A stretch of DNA of 64,000 bases from Lachnospiraceae bacterium UBA7202 (GTDB lineage Bacteria; Bacillota; Clostridia; Lachnospirales; Lachnospiraceae), in assembly GCA_002490705.1 (NCBI GenBank), contig DKUO01000032.1, forward strand, positions 2,174 through 66,173, in the 5' to 3' direction. The position numbers and the translations under genes were made by a program. The notes beneath the pieces were generated by a model, which had not been told where the DNA came from, made no database searches, and saw only the letters and a program-made list of their open reading frames with translations. Numbering within the stretch: the first letter of the stretch is position 1; every line of letters starts with the position of its first letter. Below, piece by piece: positions 42,113 through 51,618 of the stretch.

Positions 42113-43651
42113 TCACGCCCCCTTTCCTGAATTTACAATGATGGACATGATCTTCTCCTGCGTTGCCTCCTCACTGGAGAGCTCACCGGCAATCTTTCCC
42201 TCATTCATGATATAGATTCTGTCGCTCATACCGAGCACCTCCGGCAGCTCCGAGGAAATCATCACCACGGACTTTCCTGCCGCCACCAGATCGTTAATGA
42301 TGCAGTAGATCTCGTACTTGGCGCCCACGTCGATACCCCTCGTCGGCTCATCCAGAATCAATACGTCAGGGTCCGCAAACATCCACTTCGCCAGAAGCAC
42401 CTTCTGCTGGTTTCCTCCCGAGAGATTACCCACATTTTGTTCCACGGTAGGACATTTTGTTTTCAGTTTGCTCCTGTACTCCTCAGCCACCTGATACTCT
42501 TTATCCTTATCGATGATCTTGCGGGGACTGATGCTGTCCAGGTTCGCCAGCGTCGTATTGATTTTAATAGGATTGGTCAGCACAAGGCCATTGCCCTTCC
42601 GATCCTCCGTCACGTATGCCAGCTTATTTTGAATGGCTTGCTTGACGGTCTTTAAGTGAACTTCCTTGCCGTCCAGATAGAGCTGTCCGCTGATGTTCGT
42701 ACCGTAGGACTGTCCGAAAATACTCATGGCAAGCTCCGTGCGGCCCGCGCCCATCAGACCGGAAATGCCTACCACTTCGCCTTTTCTCACATTGATGGAC
42801 ACATTGTCGCACACCTTCCGCTCCGGATAAAGGGGATGATGCACGGTCCAGTTTTTCACTTCCATATTAATGTCGCCGATCTTTACATCGTGACGCTTCG
42901 GGAAACGGTCGGTAAGTTCACGACCGACCATGCCCTGAATAATTCTATCCTCTGAAATCTCTGTGGTATGCTTATCCATCGTCTCGATGGTGGAACCGTC
43001 ACGGATTACCGTAATCTTATCCGCCACATAAGCAACCTCGTTTAACTTGTGAGATATAATAATCGATGTCATGCCCTCTTTCTTAAACTTCAACAAAAGA
43101 TCGAGCAGCGCCTGAGAATCCTTCTCATTCAATGAGGAAGTCGGCTCATCCAGAATCAGAAGCTTTGCATGCTTCGCCATCGCCTTGGCGATCTCCACAA
43201 GCTGCTGCTTACCGGTACCGATATCCTTGACCAGTACCTTCGATGATTCCGAAAGACCCACCATCTTCAAATATTTGTCGGCTTCCCCATAGGTTTCGTT
43301 CCAGTCGATCGCCGCACTTTTTCCGCGCTCGTTTCCAAGGAACATGTTCTCTCCGATGGTCATGTAAGGGATCAGCGCCAACTCCTGATGGATGATAACG
43401 ATTCCCTTCTCCTCGGAGTCCTTAATCTTATTAAACTTGCACACTTCACCGTTATATACGATGTCACCATCATATGTGCCATACGGATAAATGCCGCTCA
43501 AAACGTTCATCAACGTGGATTTGCCCGCACCGTTTTCACCAACCAATGCGTGAATTTCTCCCTCTTCCACCTTCAAATTTACGTTGTCGAGCGCCTTGAC
43601 ACCGGGGAATGTTTTGGTAATATTTTTCATTTCCAGTAAAATCTTTGCCAA
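42113..43651 (-). CDS. Monosaccharide ABC ATPase with two nucleotide-binding domains (XylG/MmsA type)
   Basis: A 512-residue cytoplasmic protein with two ATPase domains. Domain 1 has Walker A GENGAGKSTLM (about residue 35), a signature region DIGTGKQQLVEIAKAMA and Walker B LLILDEPTSSL. Domain 2 has an altered Walker A (GLMGAGRTELAM), signature LSGGNQQKVLLAKWM and Walker B VLILDEPTRGID. The degenerate second Walker A and the tandem plan are typical of RbsA/MglA/XylG. It powers the two permeases that follow. Confidence 0.94.
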   Translation of the reverse strand: MAKILLEMKNITKTFPGVKALDNVNLKVEEGEIHALVGENGAGKSTLMNVLSGIYPYGTYDGDIVYNGEVCKFNKIKDSEEKGIVIIHQELALIPYMTIGENMFLGNERGKSAAIDWNETYGEADKYLKMVGLSESSKVLVKDIGTGKQQLVEIAKAMAKHAKLLILDEPTSSLNEKDSQALLDLLLKFKKEGMTSIIISHKLNEVAYVADKITVIRDGSTIETMDKHTTEISEDRIIQGMVGRELTDRFPKRHDVKIGDINMEVKNWTVHHPLYPERKVCDNVSINVRKGEVVGISGLMGAGRTELAMSIFGQSYGTNISGQLYLDGKEVHLKTVKQAIQNKLAYVTEDRKGNGLVLTNPIKINTTLANLDSISPRKIIDKDKEYQVAEEYRSKLKTKCPTVEQNVGNLSGGNQQKVLLAKWMFADPDVLILDEPTRGIDVGAKYEIYCIINDLVAAGKSVVMISSELPEVLGMSDRIYIMNEGKIAGELSSEEATQEKIMSIIVNSGKGA

Positions 43652-43730
43652 AGTGTACTCCTCCCAACATTTTTTGTCTGCAACCCACTCTTTATTTTAC
43701 CATATATTAGTAGATATTTCTACATTTTAT

Positions 43731-43837
43731 AAACCAACAGGCGGGAAAATTCCCCCGCCTGCCATGGTTTATTATTCTCGAAATTTTATATGCGGAGAAC
43801 GCGTTTTCTGCGTTCTCCAGTGCGAACTTGTTCGCAC
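43731..43837 (-). other. Three consecutive hairpins between binding-protein and ATPase genes
   Basis: Hairpin 1: CAGGCGGG with CCCGCCTG, extended by AAACCA with TGGTTT (43731-43770). Hairpin 2: GGAGAACGC with GCGTTCTCC (43794-43818). Hairpin 3: GTGCGAAC with GTTCGCAC, loop TT (43820-43837), just after the stop of the binding-protein gene. None has a strong T tract. Such stacks stabilise the upstream message and reduce downstream expression. Confidence 0.75.
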
Positions 43838-43839
43838 AG

Positions 43840-45021
43840 TTACTGGAGATCCGACTCCGCGTAGTAACCGGAATCAATCAGCAGTTCCTTATAGTTGTTC
43901 ACATCTGCAAATACGGGCTCGCAAAGGTAAGAAGGAATCACGCCTGTACCGTTATCATAAGTCTCGGTATCATTTACCTCTACTTTCTCACCCTTCAAAA
44001 TCTGACCAACCATCTTAACTACCTGAGACGCCAAAGTACGAGTATCCTTGAACACGGACATGGACTGCTTACCATCAATCATGTTCTTTACGTTAGCGAT
44101 ATCACAGTCCTGACCTGTAACAACAGGATAATCGCCTGTGTAGTTTGCTGCCAGAGCGTTCTCTACGCCGAGAGCGGTGGAGTCATTGGAGCAAAGGCAG
44201 ATGTCAAGCTTTGTGCCGTCAGAATAGTTGGAAGAAAGGATGTTCTCCATTCTGGACTGCGCTGTCTCTGTAGACCATGCAGGTGTACCAACGGTTGCAA
44301 ACTCGATCTGGCCTGAAGGAACAACGATCTTGCCGGCGTCCATGTAAGGCTTTAACACATCCATTGCACCATTATAGAAGAATGTTGCATTGTTGTCGTC
44401 AGGTGAACCACCGGTGATCTCCATGTTGAAGGGGCCCTCTGCGTTGTCCAGATCCAAGGTATCTACAATGTACTGACCCTGTGTCTGACCTACCTTGTAG
44501 TTATCAAAGGTAGCGTAGTAGGAAACCGCATCCGTGTTCTTAATCAGACGGTCATATGCGATAACAGGAATGCCTGCGCTCTTTGCGCCTTCAAGAACGG
44601 TAGTCAGGGACTCGCCGTCGATGGAAGCGATAACCAATACGGAGCAGCCGCCGTTTATCATGTTCTCAATCTGGGAAACCTGAGTCGCCACATCATTGGA
44701 AGCGTACTGAAGGTCTACCTCGTAACCTGCTGCCTCAAGCTCTGACTGCATATTAGAACCATCCTGATTCCATCTCTGCAGATCCTTGGTGGGCATAGCC
44801 ACGCCTACCTTATTGCCGCTGGGCGCTGCTGCGTCCGCCGCGGGAGCCTCTGCCTCCGCCTCTGCTGCAGGCGCCTCTGCCTCTGCTGCCGGAGCCTCTG
44901 CCTCTGCTGCCGGAGCATCCGCTGCAGGCGCTGCCGTTTCGGAAGAGCCGCCGCCGCAGCCAACCAGTGTAGCCGCAACCATGGAAGTTGCGAGTACCAT
45001 GCTTAATACTTTTCTTTTCAT
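43840..45021 (-). CDS. Monosaccharide-binding lipoprotein, ChvE/XylF-like
   Basis: A 393-residue lipoprotein. The signal peptide MKRKVLSMVLATSMVAATLV is followed by the lipobox Cys22. An Ala/Glu/Pro repeat linker (about residues 30-67; units like APAAEAE) spans the wall. The mature domain has the periplasmic-binding fold of the ChvE/XylF group: VGVAMPTKDLQRWNQDGSNM, ASIDGESLTTVLEGAKSAGI and NDSTALGVENALAANY. It is the first gene of the transport operon. Glucose, xylose, galactose and arabinose are all possible ligands for the family. Confidence 0.93.
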   Translation of the reverse strand: MKRKVLSMVLATSMVAATLVGCGGGSSETAAPAADAPAAEAEAPAAEAEAPAAEAEAEAPAADAAAPSGNKVGVAMPTKDLQRWNQDGSNMQSELEAAGYEVDLQYASNDVATQVSQIENMINGGCSVLVIASIDGESLTTVLEGAKSAGIPVIAYDRLIKNTDAVSYYATFDNYKVGQTQGQYIVDTLDLDNAEGPFNMEITGGSPDDNNATFFYNGAMDVLKPYMDAGKIVVPSGQIEFATVGTPAWSTETAQSRMENILSSNYSDGTKLDICLCSNDSTALGVENALAANYTGDYPVVTGQDCDIANVKNMIDGKQSMSVFKDTRTLASQVVKMVGQILKGEKVEVNDTETYDNGTGVIPSYLCEPVFADVNNYKELLIDSGYYAESDLQ

Positions 45022-45203
45022 GTCTTAGTTTTCCTCCCTTTTAAGAATGTAATTTTGCGATATTTTTCTCGCACCCTCAATATATCACAAAAAAAATAGG
45101 AATAATTTATGACATTCTGTACATTTTTACCTTTTCAGGTTTTTATACGGAGGAAACTTTAGCACATTTTTGTTGCTTTTCTTTCCTTTGCCGCAAAAAA
45201 ATG
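45022..45203. other. Control region before the transport operon
   Basis: This AT-rich gap must contain the promoter of the transport operon, since the upstream gene is a separate translation unit. GGGAGG precedes the ATG at 45021. I cannot assign a convincing -35/-10 pair; if the YesN-type regulator acts here, a weak promoter would be expected. Confidence 0.4.
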
Positions 45204-46253
45204 CTATTCCGGCATCTGTTCCGGCACGTTCAGGTACACATCCTCTTTCAGGTGAAAACCACTGCCGATGATCACCTCATCGATATTGTCCCGGTTGACG
45301 CTTATAGGTTTCAACGCGATATAGGGAACCTGGTACTTTCCGCTGACAATTGTGGTCACGTCATCCCCTGTGATCTCCTCACCCCTTGCCAGCGCCACAG
45401 CCGCCTCCGCCGCACGTGTTGCCAGACGTTCCACCGGTTTGTAGACCGTCATGACCTGAGTACCTTCCACAATTCTCTGGCAGGCAGCCAGATCCGCGTC
45501 CTGTCCCACCACAAGAATATCTCCCGCCTGGCGGGTCTCCGACAAAGCATGTACGGCCTGCGTAGCCAGGTCGTCGTTTCCGCACATGATGGCATCCGCC
45601 CTGTTTATGATCAGGGGATTTGCATAAATATAAGCCGCCGCTTCCTCTGCCCGCCAGTTATCCGCATGTACGGAATCCAGAATCGACACCCGGTGCTGCG
45701 CCATCACCCGCTTAAAGGCGCCCTCCACAAGGGGAACATTGTTGTCCGTAGGAGAACCGCCCAGCATGACCACGCTTCCTCCATCGATTCCCTCTTTCAC
45801 AAGCGCTCTGGCCATCATATCCCCCACCATTTCATTGTCGAATGAGATATAGAGATCCACATCCGCGCCGTTGATCAGCCTGTCATAGGAAACCACTTTA
45901 ATCCCCGCATCTTTTGCCTTTTTCACGGATTCCTGCAAAGATTCCGAATCAATGGCAATGATAACGATCACATCCATTCCCTTCTGAATAAAATAATCAA
46001 TCTGCTTTTTCTGCTCCTCCACCATACCGTTGGCATTCTGCACATTGACTTCCGCCCCCAGTTCCTTGGCCACCGAGACAAACACGTCCCGATCCCTCTG
46101 CCATCTCTCGATGACAAAGGAGTCAAAGCTCATGCCGATCTGTATTTTTTTCTCTTCTCCGGCTTCGGTCTCTCTATCGCTTTCCGCAGTCCCGCATCCA
46201 CTGAGAAGCAAAAGCAGCACTGTCAGAAGAATGCAGCTGATTCGTCTTTTCAT
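45204..46253 (-). CDS. Second sugar-binding lipoprotein
   Basis: A 349-residue lipoprotein; the lipobox is LSGC with Cys20. The fold matches the ChvE/XylF family (IQIGMSFDSFVIERWQRDRD, IAIDSESLQESVKKAKDAGI, GSPTDNNVPLVEGAFKRVM, GQDADLAACQRIVEGT). It lies 17 bases after the response-regulator gene, so it is expressed with the sensing genes rather than with the transporter. It may offer a different sugar range to the same permeases or load the sensor. It is about 40 residues shorter than its neighbour and lacks the Ala/Glu/Pro linker. Confidence 0.9.
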   Translation of the reverse strand: MKRRISCILLTVLLLLLSGCGTAESDRETEAGEEKKIQIGMSFDSFVIERWQRDRDVFVSVAKELGAEVNVQNANGMVEEQKKQIDYFIQKGMDVIVIIAIDSESLQESVKKAKDAGIKVVSYDRLINGADVDLYISFDNEMVGDMMARALVKEGIDGGSVVMLGGSPTDNNVPLVEGAFKRVMAQHRVSILDSVHADNWRAEEAAAYIYANPLIINRADAIMCGNDDLATQAVHALSETRQAGDILVVGQDADLAACQRIVEGTQVMTVYKPVERLATRAAEAAVALARGEEITGDDVTTIVSGKYQVPYIALKPISVNRDNIDEVIIGSGFHLKEDVYLNVPEQMPE

Positions 46254-46270
46254 CTTCCCACACCTCCGGG

Positions 46271-47878
46271 TTAAACGTTCTTCTCACATTTATATTCCGT
46301 GGGTGTTACGCCCACATTTTTCTTAAATGATCTGCTGAAATAGTTGGGATCCGCATATCCCACCATAGAACAGATTTCTTTCATGGAACACTCCGTTGTA
46401 GTGAGCAGTTCTTTGGCTTTATCCATGCGGATCTTTGTCAAATATTCCACGAAGCCTTCCCCGACATCCTCCTTAAATATCTTACTGAAATAATACGGGC
46501 TGATATTGACCGCTTGAGACACCTCATCCAACGAAATATCTCTGCTATAGTTGTTTTGGATGTAATTCTTGGCTACTTCCACAGCTCCCTGCGACTTCTC
46601 CGCGGCCTTGGTGCTCACATTTCTGGAAGCCGTCCTCATCTTGTCCACAAACCATGTCCGTAACGTCTGAATATCGTCTATCTCCATCACCGTGGGCAGA
46701 TAATCTGCCCTGTCGCAAAATTCATAAGTCATACCGCCGGAATTGTAGGCAATATACTCCGCATAGAGCACAAACTCCAACACCTTCAGGCGGATGCTCA
46801 TCAAATATTCTCCATACTGCTTTGCCACCATATCGAAATAGGTCTCAGCCGTGGCCGCCGCATGGTCGGCCTCCCCGTTTTTTACCTCCGCAAACAATTT
46901 CTTTTCCAGTTCCACGGGATAAGCCGCCTCGTGCGTACAGCCGATGGGCAGATCGTCCACATGTGCCACACTTCCCGTGGTCATGATAAGTGCATTTGTG
47001 GCCTCCTTGTAGGCCTCTCTGGCTTCCTCTAACGGCGCAATGGCGCTGATGCCGATGCGAAAGCTGATCTGTGTCCGCCTCTTTAGCTCCCTGACAATCT
47101 CTCTGGATCTTTCGATCAGGGCAATCCTCTCCTCGTAGGACATCTGTTTTTCCTCACAGGGCACCAGGCCCGGCAGCTTATTGGCCATAGACATCCCCAA
47201 AACCACACCCGGATAAACCTCTTTCAGATACTCCCTGAGCGCCTCGCCGTACTGGGACATCTTCACGCTGCTGCCCACGGCATTGGTCATGTGGTTTCCC
47301 TCCTGAGCCTCCCCGCAGACCACCGACAGAAGGTAGGCATAGTCCTGGTCAATCCCCAATAGCTGCTTATAATTCTCGATATCCTCGGTAAAATGTTCCT
47401 GAAAAAGCAGATTATAGAGCAGGCCGTTCTCTATGATCGGCATGACGGTCTCCAGCTTCTCCCGAATCAGCAGATCGTTGCTTCGCTTGTCCCGCTCCCT
47501 GTCAATCTGCTCCATCGCTTTTTTCAATGCGGATACGATTTTGGTTCTCTCCATCGGTTTTGTGATATACTCCAAAACGCTCAGTTTGATGGCTTCTTTC
47601 GCGTAGTCAAACTTATCGTAAGCGCTCATCACAATAAAAACCACGCTGCGGTTCGTCTCGCGAATCTCCCGCATGGCTTCTATTCCATTGATGCCGGGCA
47701 TCTGAATATCCATGATGGCGATATCCGGACGGTACCTCTCAGCCAGCTCTATGACACTTCTTCCTGTCTTCGCATACTCGACGGTACAGCTGTCTCCGAA
47801 CTCTTTTTCGATGATAAATTTCAGGGAATCAATCACAATTCCTTCGTCGTCCGCCAACATAATTTTATAGTGGCTCAT
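46271..47878 (-). CDS. Response regulator with AraC-type output (YesN family)
   Basis: A 535-residue protein. The receiver domain (1-125) shows MLADDEG at the start, IAIMDIQMPGINGIEAM with the phosphorylated Asp near residue 56, and YITKPM with the conserved Lys. A long middle part (130-420) is typical for YesN proteins. The C-terminal 100 residues are the double helix-turn-helix: ISLDEVSQAVNISPYYFSKI and SMKEICSMVGYADPNYFSRS, then GVTPTEYK. The start overlaps the end of the kinase gene by 14 bases. It should switch on the sugar transport genes. Confidence 0.94.
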   Translation of the reverse strand: MSHYKIMLADDEGIVIDSLKFIIEKEFGDSCTVEYAKTGRSVIELAERYRPDIAIMDIQMPGINGIEAMREIRETNRSVVFIVMSAYDKFDYAKEAIKLSVLEYITKPMERTKIVSALKKAMEQIDRERDKRSNDLLIREKLETVMPIIENGLLYNLLFQEHFTEDIENYKQLLGIDQDYAYLLSVVCGEAQEGNHMTNAVGSSVKMSQYGEALREYLKEVYPGVVLGMSMANKLPGLVPCEEKQMSYEERIALIERSREIVRELKRRTQISFRIGISAIAPLEEAREAYKEATNALIMTTGSVAHVDDLPIGCTHEAAYPVELEKKLFAEVKNGEADHAAATAETYFDMVAKQYGEYLMSIRLKVLEFVLYAEYIAYNSGGMTYEFCDRADYLPTVMEIDDIQTLRTWFVDKMRTASRNVSTKAAEKSQGAVEVAKNYIQNNYSRDISLDEVSQAVNISPYYFSKIFKEDVGEGFVEYLTKIRMDKAKELLTTTECSMKEICSMVGYADPNYFSRSFKKNVGVTPTEYKCEKNV

Positions 47879-49379
47879 GTTCCATCATACCCTCCGCCTT
47901 CTTCTCTTTCGCAGCCTTTGACAGATAGAGGCACACCTCCGTACCTTTTCCCTCTCCCTCGCTCTCTATGGTCATCACGTGATCATTCCCCGTAAAGAGT
48001 CTCATGCGGGAAATCACGTTATCCATACCGACGCCGTTTCCGCCCGACGCCATGTCCGCTTCCCTGTAGGTTCCGTTTAGCACCTTCTCAATCGTCTCCT
48101 CGCTCATACCGACTCCATTGTCCCTGACGCTGATGCAGACCATTCCCTCTTTTTCGTAGAGAGAAAGCTGAATCGCACCCCGGTCCCCCATCTCCCGTAT
48201 GCCATGGTTGACGCAGTTCTCCACAATAGGCTGTAATATCATGCCCGGCATCTCCATCTGCAAAAGAGACTCTTCGATGTGCTTCTCATAATGAATATCC
48301 CCGGCGAACCGCACATTCAGGATGTAGATGTAGGAATCCGCCATCTCTATCTCCTCCGCGACAGTCACCGTCTCCTCACTTTTCTTCATATTATATCTGT
48401 AAAACTGCGCCACCTTCTGGATGTATTCATAGGTTCTGTCCGCGCCTTCCATCATAGAAAGCTGTGCGCCCGCGTTCAGCGTATTAAACAAAAAATGGGG
48501 ATTAATCTGAGCCTGCAAATACTTAAGCCTTGCATCTTTCAGATGTCCTTCCATGAGAAGCTCCCTCTCCTTTAACGCCCGTTCCGCCTCCATACTCTCC
48601 CTGATCCGCTCGATATATCTGCCAATACTCACCACCATAGAGTTGAATGCACCCGTCACCACGCCCACTTCATCCTGGGACTCCACCGGAAGAAGCGCAA
48701 TGTCAAAATTACCTTTGGCAACCTCGTCCGCCTGTCCTGCCAGCTTTTTCATAGGCCTGATCACCGCGCCCACAAAGCTGATAATGATACAGACATTACT
48801 GCACATTACAAGGACAATAGCAATAACGGACACCACCTCAAATAATCGGAAACGTTGCTGTAATTCGCTGTAACGCTCTGAATTGCTGCGAAACTGTTCC
48901 ATGTTCAGATTGGAAATATAGGTGCCGATGTAATCATACATTCTGGTGGCATTCTCATAGTGGAGGCGGTACTTTTCTACATTCCGTCCGCGCTTGGCCT
49001 CGATCGTCTGCGCCACCTCCTCCAGATACCGCTCCGTCATATGCCGGATATTGCGTTCCATGCGGTCGAAGGAGCTGCCCGTAACCTCCTCGTTGAGATC
49101 CGCCGCCATGTCCCTGCAAAGGGCCTCGCTCCGGTAATAATCTTCCAGCGAATCGCTGGTTTTCACATTCAGATAGGACGTCATGTCGTCCTGAAGCGCA
49201 TTGACAGCGTCGGAAAAATCATTTAAGTGGCGGTTGCCCTGATACACCATCTCCAACCTGTTCGACATGCTGTTGATGCCAATAATCAAAATAATGTTGA
49301 CCATCACCACCAAAAGATTGGTGAAAATATAGATACTGCTTATCTTAAACTGGAGAGAAGCATTGTGTAGTTTACTCAT
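47865..49379 (-). CDS. Sensor histidine kinase, LytS/YesM type
   Basis: A 504-residue membrane kinase. A first membrane segment lies near residues 18-40, followed by an outer helical part with many charged residues (about 45-170) and a second membrane segment (about 180-205, VVSVIAIVLVMCSNVCIII). A HAMP linker follows. The His box is QINPHFLFNTLN, with the phosphorylated His, and the ATP site is MILQPIVENCVNHGIRE and VRDNGVGMSEE. The ATG at 49379 overlaps the stop of the anchored binding protein by 8 bases. The tight overlap on both sides supports a three-protein sensing complex. Confidence 0.93.
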   Translation of the reverse strand: MSKLHNASLQFKISSIYIFTNLLVVMVNIILIIGINSMSNRLEMVYQGNRHLNDFSDAVNALQDDMTSYLNVKTSDSLEDYYRSEALCRDMAADLNEEVTGSSFDRMERNIRHMTERYLEEVAQTIEAKRGRNVEKYRLHYENATRMYDYIGTYISNLNMEQFRSNSERYSELQQRFRLFEVVSVIAIVLVMCSNVCIIISFVGAVIRPMKKLAGQADEVAKGNFDIALLPVESQDEVGVVTGAFNSMVVSIGRYIERIRESMEAERALKERELLMEGHLKDARLKYLQAQINPHFLFNTLNAGAQLSMMEGADRTYEYIQKVAQFYRYNMKKSEETVTVAEEIEMADSYIYILNVRFAGDIHYEKHIEESLLQMEMPGMILQPIVENCVNHGIREMGDRGAIQLSLYEKEGMVCISVRDNGVGMSEETIEKVLNGTYREADMASGGNGVGMDNVISRMRLFTGNDHVMTIESEGEGKGTEVCLYLSKAAKEKKAEGMMEHEPL

Positions 49380-50550
49380 CACCGTCTGTCTCCTCTCCCT
49401 GCAAATATTCCTCCACATTATCCCTTGAAATCAGATTGATATCCGCCGTAAAATACTGGCTGGTATATCCCAGATCATGATATTCCTGCAAAGCGTCAAT
49501 ACAGAAACCGCCCATCTGCGGCGTGTCAATATTCACAGTGGCATAAATCACGTTCCTGTCAATGGCATTGAGAATCGTATCGGAGACATAGTGACCCAGA
49601 ATGCTGACAGTGCCTACCTTATTGTAATCCACCACCGCCTGATAGGCGCAGGTGGTATTCAACTCGTTCAGACAGATCAGGATATCCGGAATATTCTCCT
49701 CCATAAAAATTTCACGGACGGATTCTTCCACGGAAAAGGCGTTGGTATCGTCCACGGACCGCAGTGACAGTTCAATCACCTTCTCTCCCCGATCCTGTTC
49801 AATGGCCTCCTGAATACCGGAATAAATAATATACTGATCCAGACTGTTCGCATAGGAATTGACCAGTATAGTCACCCTTATGGGACGGGCCCTCGTTCCC
49901 ACCTCCACCGTCTCCGATTCCATCACGGCATTACCATCGCCGAGGACGCCCACGAGTGAGCTTCCCGATTTTGCCTCCGTCTCATTGAAATTCTTGACTA
50001 TAAGCCGCGTCTCTACCGCGCCGGCCAGTTTTTCCTGCACAATTTTAAGAGCCTGTCTGCCGTATTCCCTGCCCAGATTATATGCGCCGACTCCCACAAA
50101 GCTGCAGCGGGCGCTCCGGGTATTATCCCCATAAAGTGTCACCACAGGAATATTCTGCGCCACAGCCTGGTCGATGAGCGCTGTCATCTCCTCGCTCTCA
50201 TCTGCTGTCACAATGATGCCGTCCACGCCGGAAGCGATGGCGATCTCCATCTGCTCTTCCACGCTGTAATCCTGAAACTGATCGTTTCCCAGCCAGTCCA
50301 CATAAACATTTTCCTGAAGCGCCCTCTCACAGGCTCCCTGATAAACGGACTGCCAGAAGGTCGGCTGGTCGTCCTGCGTAATCATGATATAGTATCTGTC
50401 ATAAGTCTCCCTTGCCGTCTCCTCCTGATAGCTGCCCTGATAAAACCACAGCACATACACTGCCATCGTCACCGTAAAAATGACACAAATTACAGTCAAA
50501 AATACGGGGAGAAGCGTAAGCCCCGAAAATTTTCTTTTCGGGGCCTGCAT
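49372..50550 (-). CDS. Membrane-anchored sugar-binding sensor (XylFII-like)
   Basis: A 392-residue protein of the periplasmic-binding type, with an uncleaved N-terminal membrane helix (about residues 10-32, LTLLPVFLTVICVIFTVTMA) in place of a lipobox. The outer domain has family marks: YYIMITQDDQPTFWQSVYQG, GVDGIIVTADESEEMTALID and VLGDGNAVM. In Clostridium a protein of this type, XylFII, binds xylose and controls a LytS kinase directly. GAGG lies 5 bases before the ATG at 50550; the longer frame (to 50610) overlaps the upstream gene and lacks a ribosome site. Confidence 0.88.
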   Translation of the reverse strand: MQAPKRKFSGLTLLPVFLTVICVIFTVTMAVYVLWFYQGSYQEETARETYDRYYIMITQDDQPTFWQSVYQGACERALQENVYVDWLGNDQFQDYSVEEQMEIAIASGVDGIIVTADESEEMTALIDQAVAQNIPVVTLYGDNTRSARCSFVGVGAYNLGREYGRQALKIVQEKLAGAVETRLIVKNFNETEAKSGSSLVGVLGDGNAVMESETVEVGTRARPIRVTILVNSYANSLDQYIIYSGIQEAIEQDRGEKVIELSLRSVDDTNAFSVEESVREIFMEENIPDILICLNELNTTCAYQAVVDYNKVGTVSILGHYVSDTILNAIDRNVIYATVNIDTPQMGGFCIDALQEYHDLGYTSQYFTADINLISRDNVEEYLQGEETDGDE

Positions 50551-50587
50551 CTTTTCCTCTATTTGTTTGTTTTTCCTGTTATGTTTT

Positions 50588-51517
50588 TCACTTACCGTAA
50601 TATGTATCATAGTTCACAATCTCATCTAACAGCTTCGGAATCTGTTCCTCCATCGTCTCATCCGTGAACTGGCAGGTTCCCACCGCCATGTGGCCGCCGC
50701 CGCCATACTTGAGCATCAGGCTTCCCACATTGACATGAGAAGTGCGGTTTAAAACGCTGTAGCCCACCGCCGCAGAACAGCCCTTGCCGCCTCGTCCGCT
50801 GACGATCCATACGGAAATATTCTGCTCCGGGTACATGCTGTAGATCAGGAAGCGGTTGCCGGAATAGATCGGGTCAACGCCCCGCAGATCGGAGATAATC
50901 ACATCCTTCTCTACCCGTGTATGCGCCTTCACCATTTCCTTGAACTTCTGATCCTGCTCGTGATAAATCTCAATTCTCTCCTGCACATCGGGCAGGGCAA
51001 GAATCTCTTCCGTACTCATGGTGCGGCAGCATTCCATCAGCTTCTCCATCAGCTGATAATTGGAGATCGTGAAGTTGCGCCATCTGCCCAGACCTGTCCG
51101 GGGATCCATCAGAAAGCCAACCAAAATCCAGCCCTGCGGATTCTGTATCTCGTCTATAGTCAGATTGCCGGAATCCACCTTATCCACCGCCACCATCATA
51201 TCGTCGAAATGGGAAAACCGCTCCTTTCCGCCGTAATATTCATAGATGATACGCGCACAGGAAGGCGTAATGCGGCTCTCGCCCTTATATTTTCCCTTCA
51301 GCTCATTGCGCTCATGCTCGCTGGAATGATGGTCAAACCAAAGCCCGCAGCCCTCCACAAAGGGAACGTTCGCCAGCACATCGTTCTCGTCAATCTCCAC
51401 AAGACCGTCCTGCAAATCCTTGGGATGGGCAAATTTCCAACTGTCAATCAGGCCGATCTCCTTCAGCAATGCGCCGCATGCCAGCCCGTCAAAATCAGAT
51501 CGTGTCACTAACCTCAT
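50588..51517 (-). CDS. DHH-family phosphoesterase
   Basis: A 309-residue cytoplasmic protein. Motif I is TRSDFDGLACGALL (Asp8 and Asp10), and the DHH motif is WFDHHSSEHERNE (about residues 81-93). Near the C-terminus a glycine-rich GGGGHMAVG loop is the DHHA1 substrate site. Relatives cleave polyphosphate, cyclic dinucleotides or short oligonucleotides (NrnA); this subgroup is often called exopolyphosphatase-related. GGAGAAG precedes the ATG. Its stop lies 37 bases before the start of the sensor gene, so the two may share a transcript. Confidence 0.88.
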   Translation of the reverse strand: MRLVTRSDFDGLACGALLKEIGLIDSWKFAHPKDLQDGLVEIDENDVLANVPFVEGCGLWFDHHSSEHERNELKGKYKGESRITPSCARIIYEYYGGKERFSHFDDMMVAVDKVDSGNLTIDEIQNPQGWILVGFLMDPRTGLGRWRNFTISNYQLMEKLMECCRTMSTEEILALPDVQERIEIYHEQDQKFKEMVKAHTRVEKDVIISDLRGVDPIYSGNRFLIYSMYPEQNISVWIVSGRGGKGCSAAVGYSVLNRTSHVNVGSLMLKYGGGGHMAVGTCQFTDETMEEQIPKLLDEIVNYDTYYGK

Positions 51518-51618
51518 CGTTTCTTCTCCTTTTTATCCGAAATTTGATACCCCTTGTACCGAATTATCTCACTATTTAAAATTATAAAGGAAGCGACCCT
51601 GCATTTCAAGAAAAAGAT

